DNA of 6,049 nucleotides from Pseudomonadota bacterium (GCA_023433855.1 JAEYTV010000447.1:1-6049), one strand, 5' to 3'. Counted from the stretch's first letter, positions 1 through 6,049 are shown. The notes: generated by a model not told the origin, from the letters alone. Program-made: numbers and translations.

Positions 1-460
1 CGTCGGTCGCGTCGAGATTGGCGAAAAGGTCAAAGACTTCGTTGATGACTTCCTCGTGGCGGCCATCCGGGCGGTCGATCTTGTTGATCGCGACGATCGG
101 CTTAAGGCCGACCTTCAGCGCCTTGCCGACGACGAATTTGGTCTGCGGCATCGGGCCTTCGGACGCGTCAACGAGAACGATCGCGCCATCCACCATCGAC
201 AGGATACGCTCCACTTCACCGCCGAAGTCGGCGTGGCCGGGTGTATCGACGATGTTGATACGGTGACCCTTCCATTCGATGGAGGTGGCCTTGGCAAGGA
301 TCGTGATGCCACGTTCCTTTTCGATGTCGTTGGAATCCATCACGCGTTCCATTACGCGCTGGTTTTCGCGGAAAGTTCCCGACTGCTTCAGGAGCTCGTC
401 AACAAGGGTCGTCTTTCCATGGTCAACGTGCGCGATAATCGCGATGTTGCGGATTGTCAT
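1..460 (-). CDS. typA: Translational GTPase TypA/BipA, N-terminal part (cut by window edge)
   Basis: This is a ribosome-associated GTPase of the EF-G/LepA superfamily; the family acts in the cytoplasm in 50S assembly and stress or low-temperature adaptation. Only the first 153 residues of a protein usually about 600 long are present, all within the GTP-binding domain. The motifs are intact: G1 AHVDHGKTT (residues 10-18), the G2/switch I element RGITI (50-54), G3 [14 protein letters not shown] (72-85) and G4 NKID (126-129). The [12 protein letters not shown] context and the A in place of the first G of the P-loop fit TypA rather than EF-Tu. The ATG at 460-458 follows a weak purine-rich AGAGA stretch and gives the canonical start [16 protein letters not shown]. 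In rhizobia the family is linked to stress survival and symbiosis; that is known of the family and not visible here. Confidence 0.96.
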   Translation of the reverse strand, partial: MTIRNIAIIAHVDHGKTTLVDELLKQSGTFRENQRVMERVMDSNDIEKERGITILAKATSIEWKGHRINIVDTPGHADFGGEVERILSMVDGAIVLVDASEGPMPQTKFVVGKALKVGLKPIVAINKIDRPDGRHEEVINEVFDLFANLDATD

Positions 461-522
461 ATAGTTTATCTCTGGGGCTGCGGCGCCGTGTCGGGGAGGA
501 GGCACCATATTTCGTTGGCGCG

Positions 523-551
523 CCTATACACGGTTTTTCGCAATTGCGAAA
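523..551 (-). promoter_or_regulatory. Candidate typA promoter
   Basis: On the minus strand, TATAGG (523-528) resembles a -10 element. It lies 17 nt downstream of TTTCGC (546-551), a poor -35 match. Transcription would start near 516, giving a leader of about 56 nt before the typA ATG. The -35 element is one arm of the palindrome at 536-551, so a protein bound there would compete with RNA polymerase. The assignment rests on consensus matching only. Confidence 0.35.
536..551. promoter_or_regulatory. Perfect 16-bp palindrome, possible operator upstream of typA
   Basis: TTTCGCAATTGCGAAA is exactly its own reverse complement. It lies 75 bp upstream of the typA start and overlaps the -35 and spacer of the candidate promoter. 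As RNA it could form a 6-bp stem with an AATT loop, but no U-run follows on the minus strand, so a dimeric repressor or activator site fits better than a terminator. The cognate regulator is unknown. Confidence 0.45.
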
Positions 552-577
552 GGGGGAGGCAGTTCATGTCGTTTCAA

Positions 578-596
578 GGCGGCTTCGTCAGCCGCC
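578..596 (-). terminator. Terminator-like hairpin overlapping the stop of permease 2
   Basis: On the minus strand GGCGGCT and AGCCGCC form a perfect 7-bp GC-rich stem with a 5-nt GACGA loop. The stem includes the last two glycine codons, and the TGA stop (590-588) spans the end of the first arm and the start of the loop. Only a short TTGAAA follows, not a true U-tract, so intrinsic termination would be weak. Some readthrough from the ABC operon into typA is possible. Confidence 0.35.
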
Positions 597-1388
597 GGCG
601 CCTTGATACCGCCGCATGCAGAACCGCCAGAACGCAGCGGCCAGGAGGGCGCAAACCGGACCCGCGGCGAGCGATGCAGGCACGGCAGCCGAACCGAGAT
701 ATGGCACGGGCCGGCCCAGAAGGGCGGCCACGGGGACATAGGCCATGTAGCCGAGCGGAATGACTGTCACCAATGCAAATTGCAGCGAAGGTGCAAAGAT
801 CGAGGCCGGGTAGCGAGAAAGCTCCCAGAAGTCGAAATAGATGCCAAAAAGGTAGCGCGCTCGTCCAAGGACCAGTGCACAGGCACCGATGATGGTGACC
901 ATGGACGCGGTGATCATCGCCGCGCTGAGGAGACTGGCTCCCAGTTGCAGCACCACAGGCAGCGACCAGCCTATGCCGGTCTGAGGCACCGCCCAAAGGA
1001 TCAGCCCGGCCCCGAGTACGAAATGTCCGCCATATTCGATGTTGAAACCGGAAAAGACCAGATAGGCCCAGGGACGGATCGGCCGGACCAGCAGCGCGTC
1101 GAACTCTCCGCCGTACACGAGTTCTTCCATGCGCCTCAGTTGCACGAACGTCAGGCAGGCGCCCACGGCATAACCAAGCGTATGAAAGCCTAGGAGCAGC
1201 GCCATTTCCCTCCAGGACCAGCCGCCGATCTGCTCGAAACGCGCGAGGATGATCCAGATGCTTGTGAAGACGCTCGCATAACCGAAGGCTTGAGCAATCC
1301 AGCCGATGAACAGACTGCCCCGGAATTCCAGCCGGGCGCGGGTGCGCAGTCGCACGGGATAAAGCAGCAAGGACAGGTTCGCGCCCAT
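588..1388 (-). CDS. ABC-2 type transporter permease, DUF990-like (permease 2)
   Basis: This is an integral membrane protein of 266 residues, the second permease of a three-gene ABC exporter (COG3694-like by recognition). About six hydrophobic segments can be seen, near residues 25-48, 62-82, 110-133, 142-172, 200-224 and 236-256. Motifs typical of this family are GGEFDALLVRPIRP (93-106), in the cytoplasmic loop that should touch the ATPase, and FWELSRYPASIF (187-198). The reading frame is open upstream to 1469, but I chose the ATG at 1388-1386. It sits 2 nt after the stop of permease 1 and has AAGGCGG (1395-1401) at good spacing, while the extra 27 residues are basic, low-complexity and overlap the previous gene. 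The substrate is unknown. It should heterodimerise with the upstream permease. Confidence 0.88.
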   Translation of the reverse strand: MGANLSLLLYPVRLRTRARLEFRGSLFIGWIAQAFGYASVFTSIWIILARFEQIGGWSWREMALLLGFHTLGYAVGACLTFVQLRRMEELVYGGEFDALLVRPIRPWAYLVFSGFNIEYGGHFVLGAGLILWAVPQTGIGWSLPVVLQLGASLLSAAMITASMVTIIGACALVLGRARYLFGIYFDFWELSRYPASIFAPSLQFALVTVIPLGYMAYVPVAALLGRPVPYLGSAAVPASLAAGPVCALLAAAFWRFCMRRYQGAGG

Positions 1389-1390
1389 CG

Positions 1391-2185
1391 TCAGCCGCCT
1401 TGCACGACGACCTGGCGGCAGGCGCGCGACCACAGGAGTGCGACGAGTCCCGCGAGCAGGCAGAGCCACCCGATCCCGATTCCGAGATTTGATAGGGCCG
1501 AACCGGGGTCATGCTGCCCGAGATAGACTGCCATGGGATGATAGGTGATCCAGGCAAACGGCAGCGCGTTGGCAATCTCGGCCAGCCCCGGAGGGAAGAA
1601 CCACAGGGGCACGAGGCCGCCGGAGAAAACCGCAAGCAGGCCCCGCTGGAACCATTCCAGCGCGTGAGCGTCGAGTACCCAGAACGCCAGGATCCCAACG
1701 GCCGTCCCCGTCAGCATGAGGATCAGGATCGACAGCACGAGATAGAAGGGGAAAAGGATACCGTGAAGCGCGCTTGCCGGCGGCTCCACCCCAAGAAAAA
1801 TTGCCGTAATCACGATTACGGGGAACGACACCAGGGCCATGTTGAATAGGCGAGCACCGAGCTGTTCGCACAGCAGCATCAGCGGATATCCCACCGGTCG
1901 AAGCAAAGTACTCGCGATAGCGCCTGTCCTGATAGTCGTGCCGATATCACGAACCATGCCGGTCGAATCCCCGCTGGACAGGATCGTGCTTCCGATCAAG
2001 GCATAGGCGATCATCTGATCCAGCGAGATATCCGCCACCGTTGTCCGTTCGCCGTAGACCGCGCTCCAGATAGAAATTCGCGCAAATACCTGGATCAGGC
2101 TGCCGAGCGCCAGCATCAGGGTCTGCAATCGATGGCTGCTCTCAACCCGGAACGATGCAGCGATGAGGGTGAACGCGACGTTCAT
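1391..2185 (-). CDS. ABC-2 type transporter permease, DUF990-like (permease 1)
   Basis: This is an integral membrane protein of 264 residues, the first permease of the exporter (COG4587-like by recognition). Hydrophobic segments lie near residues 20-44, 56-70, 113-133, 142-170, 183-203 and 230-252, so about six membrane spans. The segment GAIASTLLRPVGYPL (88-102) matches the family's cytoplasmic coupling loop and parallels the LLVRPIRP of permease 2, as expected for paralogous half-channels. FSGGLVPLWFFP (187-198) is another family hallmark. The ATG overlaps the ATPase stop by 4 bp (ATGA), implying translational coupling; AAGGG lies 7 nt upstream. There is no signal peptide beyond the first membrane span. 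The family exports small molecules or lipids in some bacteria, but the substrate here cannot be read from the sequence. Confidence 0.9.
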   Translation of the reverse strand: MNVAFTLIAASFRVESSHRLQTLMLALGSLIQVFARISIWSAVYGERTTVADISLDQMIAYALIGSTILSSGDSTGMVRDIGTTIRTGAIASTLLRPVGYPLMLLCEQLGARLFNMALVSFPVIVITAIFLGVEPPASALHGILFPFYLVLSILILMLTGTAVGILAFWVLDAHALEWFQRGLLAVFSGGLVPLWFFPPGLAEIANALPFAWITYHPMAVYLGQHDPGSALSNLGIGIGWLCLLAGLVALLWSRACRQVVVQGG

Positions 2186-3171
2186 GCAGGCACCCTTGCG
2201 CGATAGTGGTTGCGGATTACTTCCTCTATTCCGGGCTCGTGCAGCCGAACATCCCTAAGATCGGCACCTGCACGCAAGGCCTGGATGAGCTCAACCAGCG
2301 AACGCCCGTCGTCATCCAGCAGAAACTCCCGTATCAGCCCCTCCCCACCGGCAGCTTCCGCTCCTGACACCTGCACCTCTCCTGGGTCGCTGGCAAATTC
2401 CAAGGTCAGTCTGCGACGCGCACCAAAGGAGATGCGCAGCTGGGAAAGCGACCCGTCGAACAGAAGACGTCCTTCATCCACCATGATGAGTCTGGGACAG
2501 ATCTCCTCGATATCCTGCAGGTCATGTGTGGTCAGGATGATGGTCGTGCCACGCTCCCGGTTGATGCGCGCCAGGAATTTGCGCACCACGTCCTTGGCGA
2601 CGACGTCGAGGCCGATCGTGGGCTCGTCAAGAAACAGGATCTTGGGGTTGTGCATCAGCGCCATTGCGATTTCCGCACGCATCCGCTGCCCCAAGCTGAG
2701 TTGGCGTACGGGGCGTTCCAGGAAGGGGGTCAGTCCCATCATCCTGGCCAGCTCACTTAGGTTATTCCGGTACAGGGGGTCGGGCACACGGTACATCCGA
2801 CGGTGCAACTCGAAGCTGTCGAGAAGCGGTAAGTCCCACCAGAGCTGCGTCCGCTGCCCGAAGACCACGCCGATCTCGAAAGCATTTGCCACCCGCTCGA
2901 CATGAGGGCGTCGACCAAGCACGCTCACGAAACCGCTCGAGGGTGTCAGGATGCCCGTCAACATCTTGATCATTGTCGACTTGCCGGCCCCGTTCGGGCC
3001 GAGATAGCCCACCGCCTCACCGCTGTTGATGTGGAAGGAGATGTCATCTACCGCCCGGATGGGGCGGGTCACCGGGGCGAAGAAACCGCGCACCGCCCCG
3101 ACAAGACCCGGCTGACGCATCCTCTGATGAAACGTCTTGTTGACGCGTTGCGCAATGATGATCGGTGTCAC
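2182..3171 (-). CDS. ABC transporter ATP-binding protein, COG4586-like
   Basis: This is the cytoplasmic ATPase of 329 residues that should power the two downstream permeases. In order: Walker A GPNGAGKST (58-66), Q-loop Gln106 within VFGQRTQLWWDLP, signature LSLGQRMRAE (158-167), Walker B ILFLDEPTIGLD (178-189) and H-loop His216 in TTHD. The signature has Leu where the classic LSGGQ has Gly, which as far as I recall is normal for this subfamily. An N-terminal extension of about 30 residues (HQRMRQPGLVGAVRGFFAP) precedes the core, and about 90 residues follow it, ending in HEPGIEEVIRNHY; both are typical of this group. The start is GTG (3171-3169) with AGAGGTG at 3177-3183. The gene is first in the operon, and its stop overlaps the next start. 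Confidence 0.93.
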   Translation of the reverse strand: MTPIIIAQRVNKTFHQRMRQPGLVGAVRGFFAPVTRPIRAVDDISFHINSGEAVGYLGPNGAGKSTMIKMLTGILTPSSGFVSVLGRRPHVERVANAFEIGVVFGQRTQLWWDLPLLDSFELHRRMYRVPDPLYRNNLSELARMMGLTPFLERPVRQLSLGQRMRAEIAMALMHNPKILFLDEPTIGLDVVAKDVVRKFLARINRERGTTIILTTHDLQDIEEICPRLIMVDEGRLLFDGSLSQLRISFGARRRLTLEFASDPGEVQVSGAEAAGGEGLIREFLLDDDGRSLVELIQALRAGADLRDVRLHEPGIEEVIRNHYRARVPA

Positions 3172-3176
3172 GGCAG

Positions 3177-3183
3177 CACCTCT
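3177..3183 (-). promoter_or_regulatory. Ribosome binding site deciding the GTG start of the ABC ATPase
   Basis: On the minus strand AGAGGTG lies 5 nt before the GTG at 3171-3169, with the AGAGG core at 7 nt. This supports the non-ATG start, which places the N-terminal MTPIIIAQRVNKTF stretch in the position expected for the family. Confidence 0.6.
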
Positions 3184-3197
3184 GGACCGAGCAAAGG

Positions 3198-3215
3198 CTC
3201 CTCGGGTCAGAGGAG
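3198..3215. repeat. Inverted repeat 1 in the dcp-ABC spacer
   Basis: CTCCTC and GAGGAG form a perfect 6-bp stem around a 6-nt centre. It lies in the probable leader of the ABC operon, about 27 nt upstream of the GTG start, and abuts the next inverted repeat. It has no U-run. Confidence 0.4.
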
Positions 3216-3240
3216 TGGGTACAACCTACACAATACCCAC
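3215..3240. repeat. Inverted repeat 2 in the dcp-ABC spacer
   Basis: GTGGGTA (3215-3221) and TACCCAC (3234-3240) are perfect 7-bp arms separated by 12 nt. The arm length and spacing fit a dimeric regulator's operator, or an RNA stem in the leader. No known consensus was recognised, and no good -10/-35 pair was found nearby to place it relative to a promoter. Confidence 0.45.
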
Positions 3241-3255
3241 TGATTCGGCTCGGCA

Positions 3256-3288
3256 GTTGTTTGGCGGGACCTGTCCCCAGGAAACAAC
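3256..3288 (-). repeat. Inverted repeat 3, stem-loop just after dcp
   Basis: GTTGTTT and AAACAAC (3256-3262 and 3282-3288) form a perfect 7-bp outer stem. Inside, a small hairpin can form between CCTG (3270-3273) and CAGG (3278-3281), or between GGGA (3266-3269) and TCCC (3274-3277). It begins 7 nt beyond the dcp stop codon, so it probably shapes the 3' end of the dcp mRNA. No U-tract follows, so it is not a classical intrinsic terminator. Confidence 0.4.
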
Positions 3289-3295
3289 CGTGTCC

Positions 3296-5386
3296 TCAGG
3301 CGTCGCTGCCAGACAGTTCCTCGGCCACGGCAAGCCCCTTCTTCCTCAACATCGCCTGCGGGTCCGGCAGCTTGCCCCGGAAAGCCTTGTAGGTCTCTTC
3401 CGGATCAATCGAGCCGCCGACCGAGTAGATGTTGTTCTTGAGCTTGCGGGCCATCACGGGGTCGAAAACATTGCCCGTCTCTTCGAACGCGGAAAAGGCA
3501 TCCGCGTAGAGCACCTCGGACCACATGTAGGAGTAATAGCCCGCGGAATATCCGTCCCCCGAAAAGACGTGCTGGAAGTGCGGCGTGGCGTGACGCATGA
3601 CAATCGAGTCCGGCATGCCGATTTCCTTGAGAAGCTGGTCCTGCAATGCCATCGGATCCTCGACCGGTCCGCCGGTATGGAATGCCATATCCACCAGTGC
3701 GGAGGAGGTGAACTCCACGGTCGCAAAACCGGCGTTGAAGGTGCGGGCGGCCAGCACCTTGTCAAGCAGTGCCTTCGGCATCGGCTCGCCGGTTTCGTAG
3801 TGTATGGCATATTTCTCCAGGATCTGCGGAACCGTCAGCCAGTGTTCATAAAGCTGGGATGGGAGCTCGACGAAGTCGCGGGCGACGCCGGTCCCGGCGA
3901 CCGAGGGATACGTGACATCCGAAAGCATTCCATGCAGAGCGTGGCCGAATTCGTGGAACAGCGTACGGGCGTCGTCCAGCGAAAGGAGCGCCGGACGGCC
4001 TTCGGCAGGCTTGGCGAAATTGCAGACGTTGTAGATGATCGGCAACTCGCCGGCAGCACCGTTCTTGAGGGTCAGCTTGTGCTGTGACTGCAAGGAGTTC
4101 ATCCACGCACCAGACCGTTTTGATCCGCGGGCGAAATAATCCCCGAGGAACAACGCCTTGAGGGCGCCGTCTTTGTCGCGGATTTCGAAGACCCGGACGT
4201 CCGGGTGATAGGCAGGGACGCCGCGCACCTCTACCGCCGTGATGCCGAAAAGGCGGCCAGCGACGTCGAAGCAGGCTTCGATGATCTTTTCCAGCTGCAG
4301 ATAGGGTTTCAGATCGGACTCGGAGAAATCGAACATGCGCTCGCGAAGCTTTTCCGCATAGTGGCGCCAGTCCCATGGCATCACTCGGTGGTTCTTTCCC
4401 TCCTCGGCGATCAACCCGGCGAGACTTGCCTCCTCCTCCAGCGCTCGCGCCCGGGCCTTTTCCCAGACCGCGCGCAGAAGCTCGTTCACCGCTTGCGGCG
4501 TTTTTGCCATCGTATTGTCGAGCTTGAAGGCGGCGAAGTTTTCAAAGCCGAGCAGCGTTGCCTTTTCCGCCCTCAGCGCAAGCGTTTCGCGGACGATCTC
4601 CAGATTGTTCGTATCTCCCGGATTGTTGCCTCTCGAAACCCAGGCGCGGAAAGCCTGCTCGCGCAGGTCACGTCGGACCGAGAATGTCAGAAAGGGCTCA
4701 ATAATGGAGCGGGACAGGGTGACCATGTAGCCGTCCGTTTCGCCACGTTCGCGAGCGGCGGCCGCCATGGCGTCGCGCAAGAAGGCGGGCAGCCCCTCGA
4801 GGTCTGCCTCGTCTATCAGCTTCAGTGACCAGTTCTTCTCGTCGGCAAGGACGTTCTGGCCGAACTTGGCCCCGAGTCCGGCGAGCTTCTCGTTGATCGC
4901 CGCAAGCCGCTCCTGATCGGCCCGAGGAAGCTTGGCGCCGGCCCGCACGAAACCCTTCCAGTGGCGTTCAAGCACCCTCTCCTCCTCGACCGTGAGGCCG
5001 AGTTCCCGGCGCTTCTCCCACAGGGCATCGATGCGGGCAAAGAGCGCCGCATTCATGCCGATTCTGGAATAATGACGCGACAGCTTCGGCGCCATCTCAC
5101 GCTCCAGCGCCTGGATTATTTCATTGGTATCCGCACCGGCCTTGCCCCAGAAAAGTGCCGAAACGCGCGAAAGTTCGTCTCCGGCGACCTCCAGTTCCAC
5201 CACCGTGTTTGCGAAGGTCGGCTCTTGCGGATTATTGGCGATTGCATCGATCTCCGCCTCGTGGGCGGCTAGCGCTGCAGCAAACCCGGGCGCAAAGTCC
5301 TCATCCTTGACCTGATCGTAACGCGGAAGGCCGTGATGTCCCTTCCACTCCACCAGGGAGGGGTTTAGCGAAGAAGCAGAAGTCAT
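3296..5386 (-). CDS. dcp: M3 family zinc metallopeptidase, peptidyl-dipeptidase Dcp-like
   Basis: This is a complete 696-residue oligopeptidase of the thimet/M3 family, which cuts dipeptides or short pieces from peptides and is expected in the cytosol. The zinc site is intact: HEFGH at residues 478-482, with the third ligand Glu507 in DFVELPSQLYEHW, 29 residues after the first His as in this family. The substrate-binding segment HVFSGDGYSAGYYSYMW (606-622) is also present. HEFGHALHGML favours Dcp over oligopeptidase A, whose motif normally reads HEFGHGLHH. The N-terminal half is helical and charged, and there is no signal peptide. The length is close to E. coli Dcp (about 680). The frame is open to 5476 with a TTG, but the ATG at 5386-5384 is preferred because GGAAGGA (5393-5399) precedes it. 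An ATG at 5401 lacks a ribosome site. The gene is apparently monocistronic, followed by a stem-loop. Confidence 0.94.
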   Translation of the reverse strand: MTSASSLNPSLVEWKGHHGLPRYDQVKDEDFAPGFAAALAAHEAEIDAIANNPQEPTFANTVVELEVAGDELSRVSALFWGKAGADTNEIIQALEREMAPKLSRHYSRIGMNAALFARIDALWEKRRELGLTVEEERVLERHWKGFVRAGAKLPRADQERLAAINEKLAGLGAKFGQNVLADEKNWSLKLIDEADLEGLPAFLRDAMAAAARERGETDGYMVTLSRSIIEPFLTFSVRRDLREQAFRAWVSRGNNPGDTNNLEIVRETLALRAEKATLLGFENFAAFKLDNTMAKTPQAVNELLRAVWEKARARALEEEASLAGLIAEEGKNHRVMPWDWRHYAEKLRERMFDFSESDLKPYLQLEKIIEACFDVAGRLFGITAVEVRGVPAYHPDVRVFEIRDKDGALKALFLGDYFARGSKRSGAWMNSLQSQHKLTLKNGAAGELPIIYNVCNFAKPAEGRPALLSLDDARTLFHEFGHALHGMLSDVTYPSVAGTGVARDFVELPSQLYEHWLTVPQILEKYAIHYETGEPMPKALLDKVLAARTFNAGFATVEFTSSALVDMAFHTGGPVEDPMALQDQLLKEIGMPDSIVMRHATPHFQHVFSGDGYSAGYYSYMWSEVLYADAFSAFEETGNVFDPVMARKLKNNIYSVGGSIDPEETYKAFRGKLPDPQAMLRKKGLAVAEELSGSDA

Positions 5387-5392
5387 GAGATT

Positions 5393-5399
5393 TCCTTCC
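5393..5399 (-). promoter_or_regulatory. Ribosome binding site deciding the dcp start
   Basis: GGAAGGA on the minus strand ends 6 nt before the ATG at 5386-5384. It overlaps the competing in-frame ATG at 5401-5399, which has no purine-rich sequence of its own upstream. This makes residue 1 the Met of MTSASSLNPSLVEWKG. Confidence 0.7.
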
Positions 5400-5465
5400 A
5401 TTGATGCGTCGGGCGGATATAGGCGAGAATGGCGTGAGCCGGATGCATTCGAGCGTCTGCCAAAA

Positions 5466-5494
5466 ATGATACCCAATAATTAACATCGATTAAC
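5466..5494 (-). promoter_or_regulatory. Candidate dcp promoter
   Basis: On the minus strand TATCAT (5466-5471) matches five of six -10 bases. Seventeen nt upstream lies GTTAAT (5489-5494), which is not a good -35 and falls inside the TTAACAT repeats. A good -10 with a regulator-like repeat in place of the -35 is the pattern expected of an activator-dependent promoter. It would give a leader of about 70 nt. This is consensus matching only. Confidence 0.35.
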
Positions 5495-5496
5495 AT
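5480..5496. repeat. Two tandem TTAACAT boxes, 10 bp apart
   Basis: TTAACAT occurs at 5480-5486 and again at 5490-5496, one helical turn apart, in an AT-rich island between divergent genes. It abuts the plus-strand TTGACG and covers the -35 position of the dcp promoter. The pattern recalls the alphaproteobacterial CtrA site TTAA-N7-TTAA, but the spacing here is N6, so the assignment is uncertain. Confidence 0.45.
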
Positions 5497-5524
5497 TTGA
5501 CGCATCGAGATCGCGACGGATAGT
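5497..5524 (+). promoter_or_regulatory. Candidate promoter of the plus-strand small gene
   Basis: TTGACG (5497-5502) matches five of six -35 bases. It is followed after 16 nt by GATAGT (5519-5524), which matches four of six -10 bases. Transcription would begin near 5531, about 29 nt before the chosen start codon. The -35 directly follows the TTAACAT boxes, so a protein bound there could contact polymerase. Confidence 0.45.
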
Positions 5525-5548
5525 GTCACGTTCATACCCGATGAACCT

Positions 5549-5552
5549 GGGA
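5549..5552 (+). promoter_or_regulatory. Weak ribosome binding site deciding the start of the small gene
   Basis: GGGA lies 7 nt before the ATG at 5560 but only 1 nt before the in-frame ATG at 5554. Spacing therefore favours the second ATG, making the protein two residues shorter. Confidence 0.4.
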
Positions 5553-5559
5553 TATGGCC

Positions 5560-5982
5560 ATGGAAATCAATTCCTTGCGCTGGTCTGGCAATCTTCTGCA
5601 GCGCGACCATTCTCGCAATAACAAGATCGACAAGCCTCAACAGCAGGAAAGCAGGCAGAGCCAAGTCAGCTTTCAGGTACCCGAGGCGGAGGCATCGTCG
5701 ATCGATTTCTCGGTGATCACACCAAGACAGCTGCGTGAACTGGCATGGCAGAATTACAATGCCGGCAATATCGATCAGGAAACCTACATCGCTCTTGCCG
5801 AAGAACTTCCAAGCCATGCTATCGATGCTCAGGGGCGACTGATTGATCTTTCGGCGGTTACGGAAGAGACCGGCTTCAACTTTCAAGACTACTACCGAGA
5901 CCAGCTGGAGATCGCCACCTCGCTTGGCGACGCGGGGCGGGCGGATGTCCTTCGCAGTGTGATAGCCTTCCTTGCGTTGTGA
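5560..5982 (+). CDS. Hypothetical small soluble protein, 140 aa
   Basis: I do not recognise this protein. It has no membrane span, signal peptide or cysteine. Residues 11-45 are polar and rich in Gln, Ser and Asn (for example KPQQQESRQSQ) and look disordered. Residues 50-140 look like a compact, acidic, mostly helical domain: TPRQLRELAWQNYNAG (54-69), IDQETYIALAEEL (71-83), the loop DAQGRLIDLSAV (89-100), then FNFQDYYRDQLEIATSLGD (106-124) and a hydrophobic C-terminal helix ending SVIAFLAL. A good promoter and a plausible start support a real gene. The longer overlapping minus-strand frame is less protein-like. The gene is divergent from dcp and shares the TTAACAT-containing region with it. 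Its role is unknown; an adaptor or regulatory protein is only a guess. An ATG two codons earlier (5554) is the alternative start. Confidence 0.75.
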   Translation: MEINSLRWSGNLLQRDHSRNNKIDKPQQQESRQSQVSFQVPEAEASSIDFSVITPRQLRELAWQNYNAGNIDQETYIALAEELPSHAIDAQGRLIDLSAVTEETGFNFQDYYRDQLEIATSLGDAGRADVLRSVIAFLAL

Positions 5983-6049
5983 TGCCGCATCGGCTTTACG
6001 CGCGCCGGTATCCGAAAACACCCGGGGCCGAATGCAACAGGGCCTGTAC

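Noticed and set aside
1389..1469. 27-residue N-terminal extension of permease 2
   Set aside because: It overlaps the end of permease 1, is basic and low in complexity, and the ATG at 1388 has a well-placed ribosome binding site.
574..1698. 374-residue minus-strand frame across both permeases
   Set aside because: It lies in a different frame over two clearly recognisable membrane proteins. Its Arg/Ser/Cys-rich, low-hydrophobicity translation is typical of an out-of-frame shadow in GC-rich DNA.
3137..4087. 316-residue plus-strand frame opposite the dcp C-terminus and the spacer
   Set aside because: It is antisense to the catalytic region of a well-conserved peptidase; the long open frame follows from high GC in the third codon position.
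5387..5476. 30-residue N-terminal extension of Dcp from a TTG codon
   Set aside because: It lacks a ribosome site and does not resemble Dcp or a signal peptide. The ATG at 5386 follows a strong GGAAGGA.
5981..5994. Possible terminator after the small gene
   Set aside because: GCCG-CAT-CGGC gives only a 4-bp stem with a 3-nt loop followed by TTTACG, too weak to call.
5383..6021. 212-residue open frame on the minus strand, antisense to the small plus-strand gene
   Set aside because: It is longer than the plus-strand gene, but its composition is irregular, it would run into the dcp start, and it has no good start signal. The plus-strand protein reads as a coherent soluble domain with its own promoter.
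1..6049. CRISPR arrays, tRNAs, insertion sequences, phage or toxin-antitoxin genes
   Set aside because: I saw no regularly spaced repeats, tRNA-like cloverleaf, transposase motifs or terminal repeats. Apart from the short spacers, the window is filled with housekeeping and transporter genes.

Overview
The window looks like an ordinary chromosomal stretch from an alphaproteobacterium, most likely a member of the Rhizobiales (Rhizobium/Sinorhizobium-like). The reasons are the GC-rich composition, the codon use, and proteins that read like rhizobial homologues. This placement is recognition from memory, not a database search. Everything except the last gene is on the minus strand.

Layout. Positions 1-460 hold the N-terminal 153 residues of the translational GTPase TypA/BipA, cut by the left edge. 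Positions 461-587 form its promoter region, with a perfect 16-bp palindrome, and also carry a weak terminator-like hairpin at the end of the gene cluster upstream. Positions 588-3171 are a tightly packed three-gene ABC exporter operon, transcribed as ATPase, permease 1, permease 2. It has a 4-bp ATGA overlap and then a 2-nt gap, and belongs to the ABC-2 type in which both permeases are DUF990-like. Positions 3172-3295 are a 124-bp spacer packed with three inverted repeats. Positions 3296-5386 encode a complete M3-family zinc metallopeptidase, closest to peptidyl-dipeptidase Dcp. Positions 5387-5559 are a divergent intergenic region with two tandem TTAACAT boxes between promoter-like elements. 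Positions 5560-5982 on the plus strand encode a small soluble protein I do not recognise. The last 67 bases (5983-6049) show no gene and only a very weak hairpin.

How the genes relate. The ABC operon is a self-contained membrane exporter with no substrate clue from its neighbours. TypA (ribosome-associated stress GTPase) and Dcp (cytosolic peptide degradation) are housekeeping functions and need not be linked to it. Dcp and the small plus-strand gene are divergent and may share regulation through the TTAACAT repeats.

No convincing new biological system was found. The items most worth a second look are the regulatory structures: the palindrome upstream of typA, the repeat-rich spacer between dcp and the ABC operon, and the TTAAC boxes. 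The uncharacterised 140-residue protein is also worth a look.
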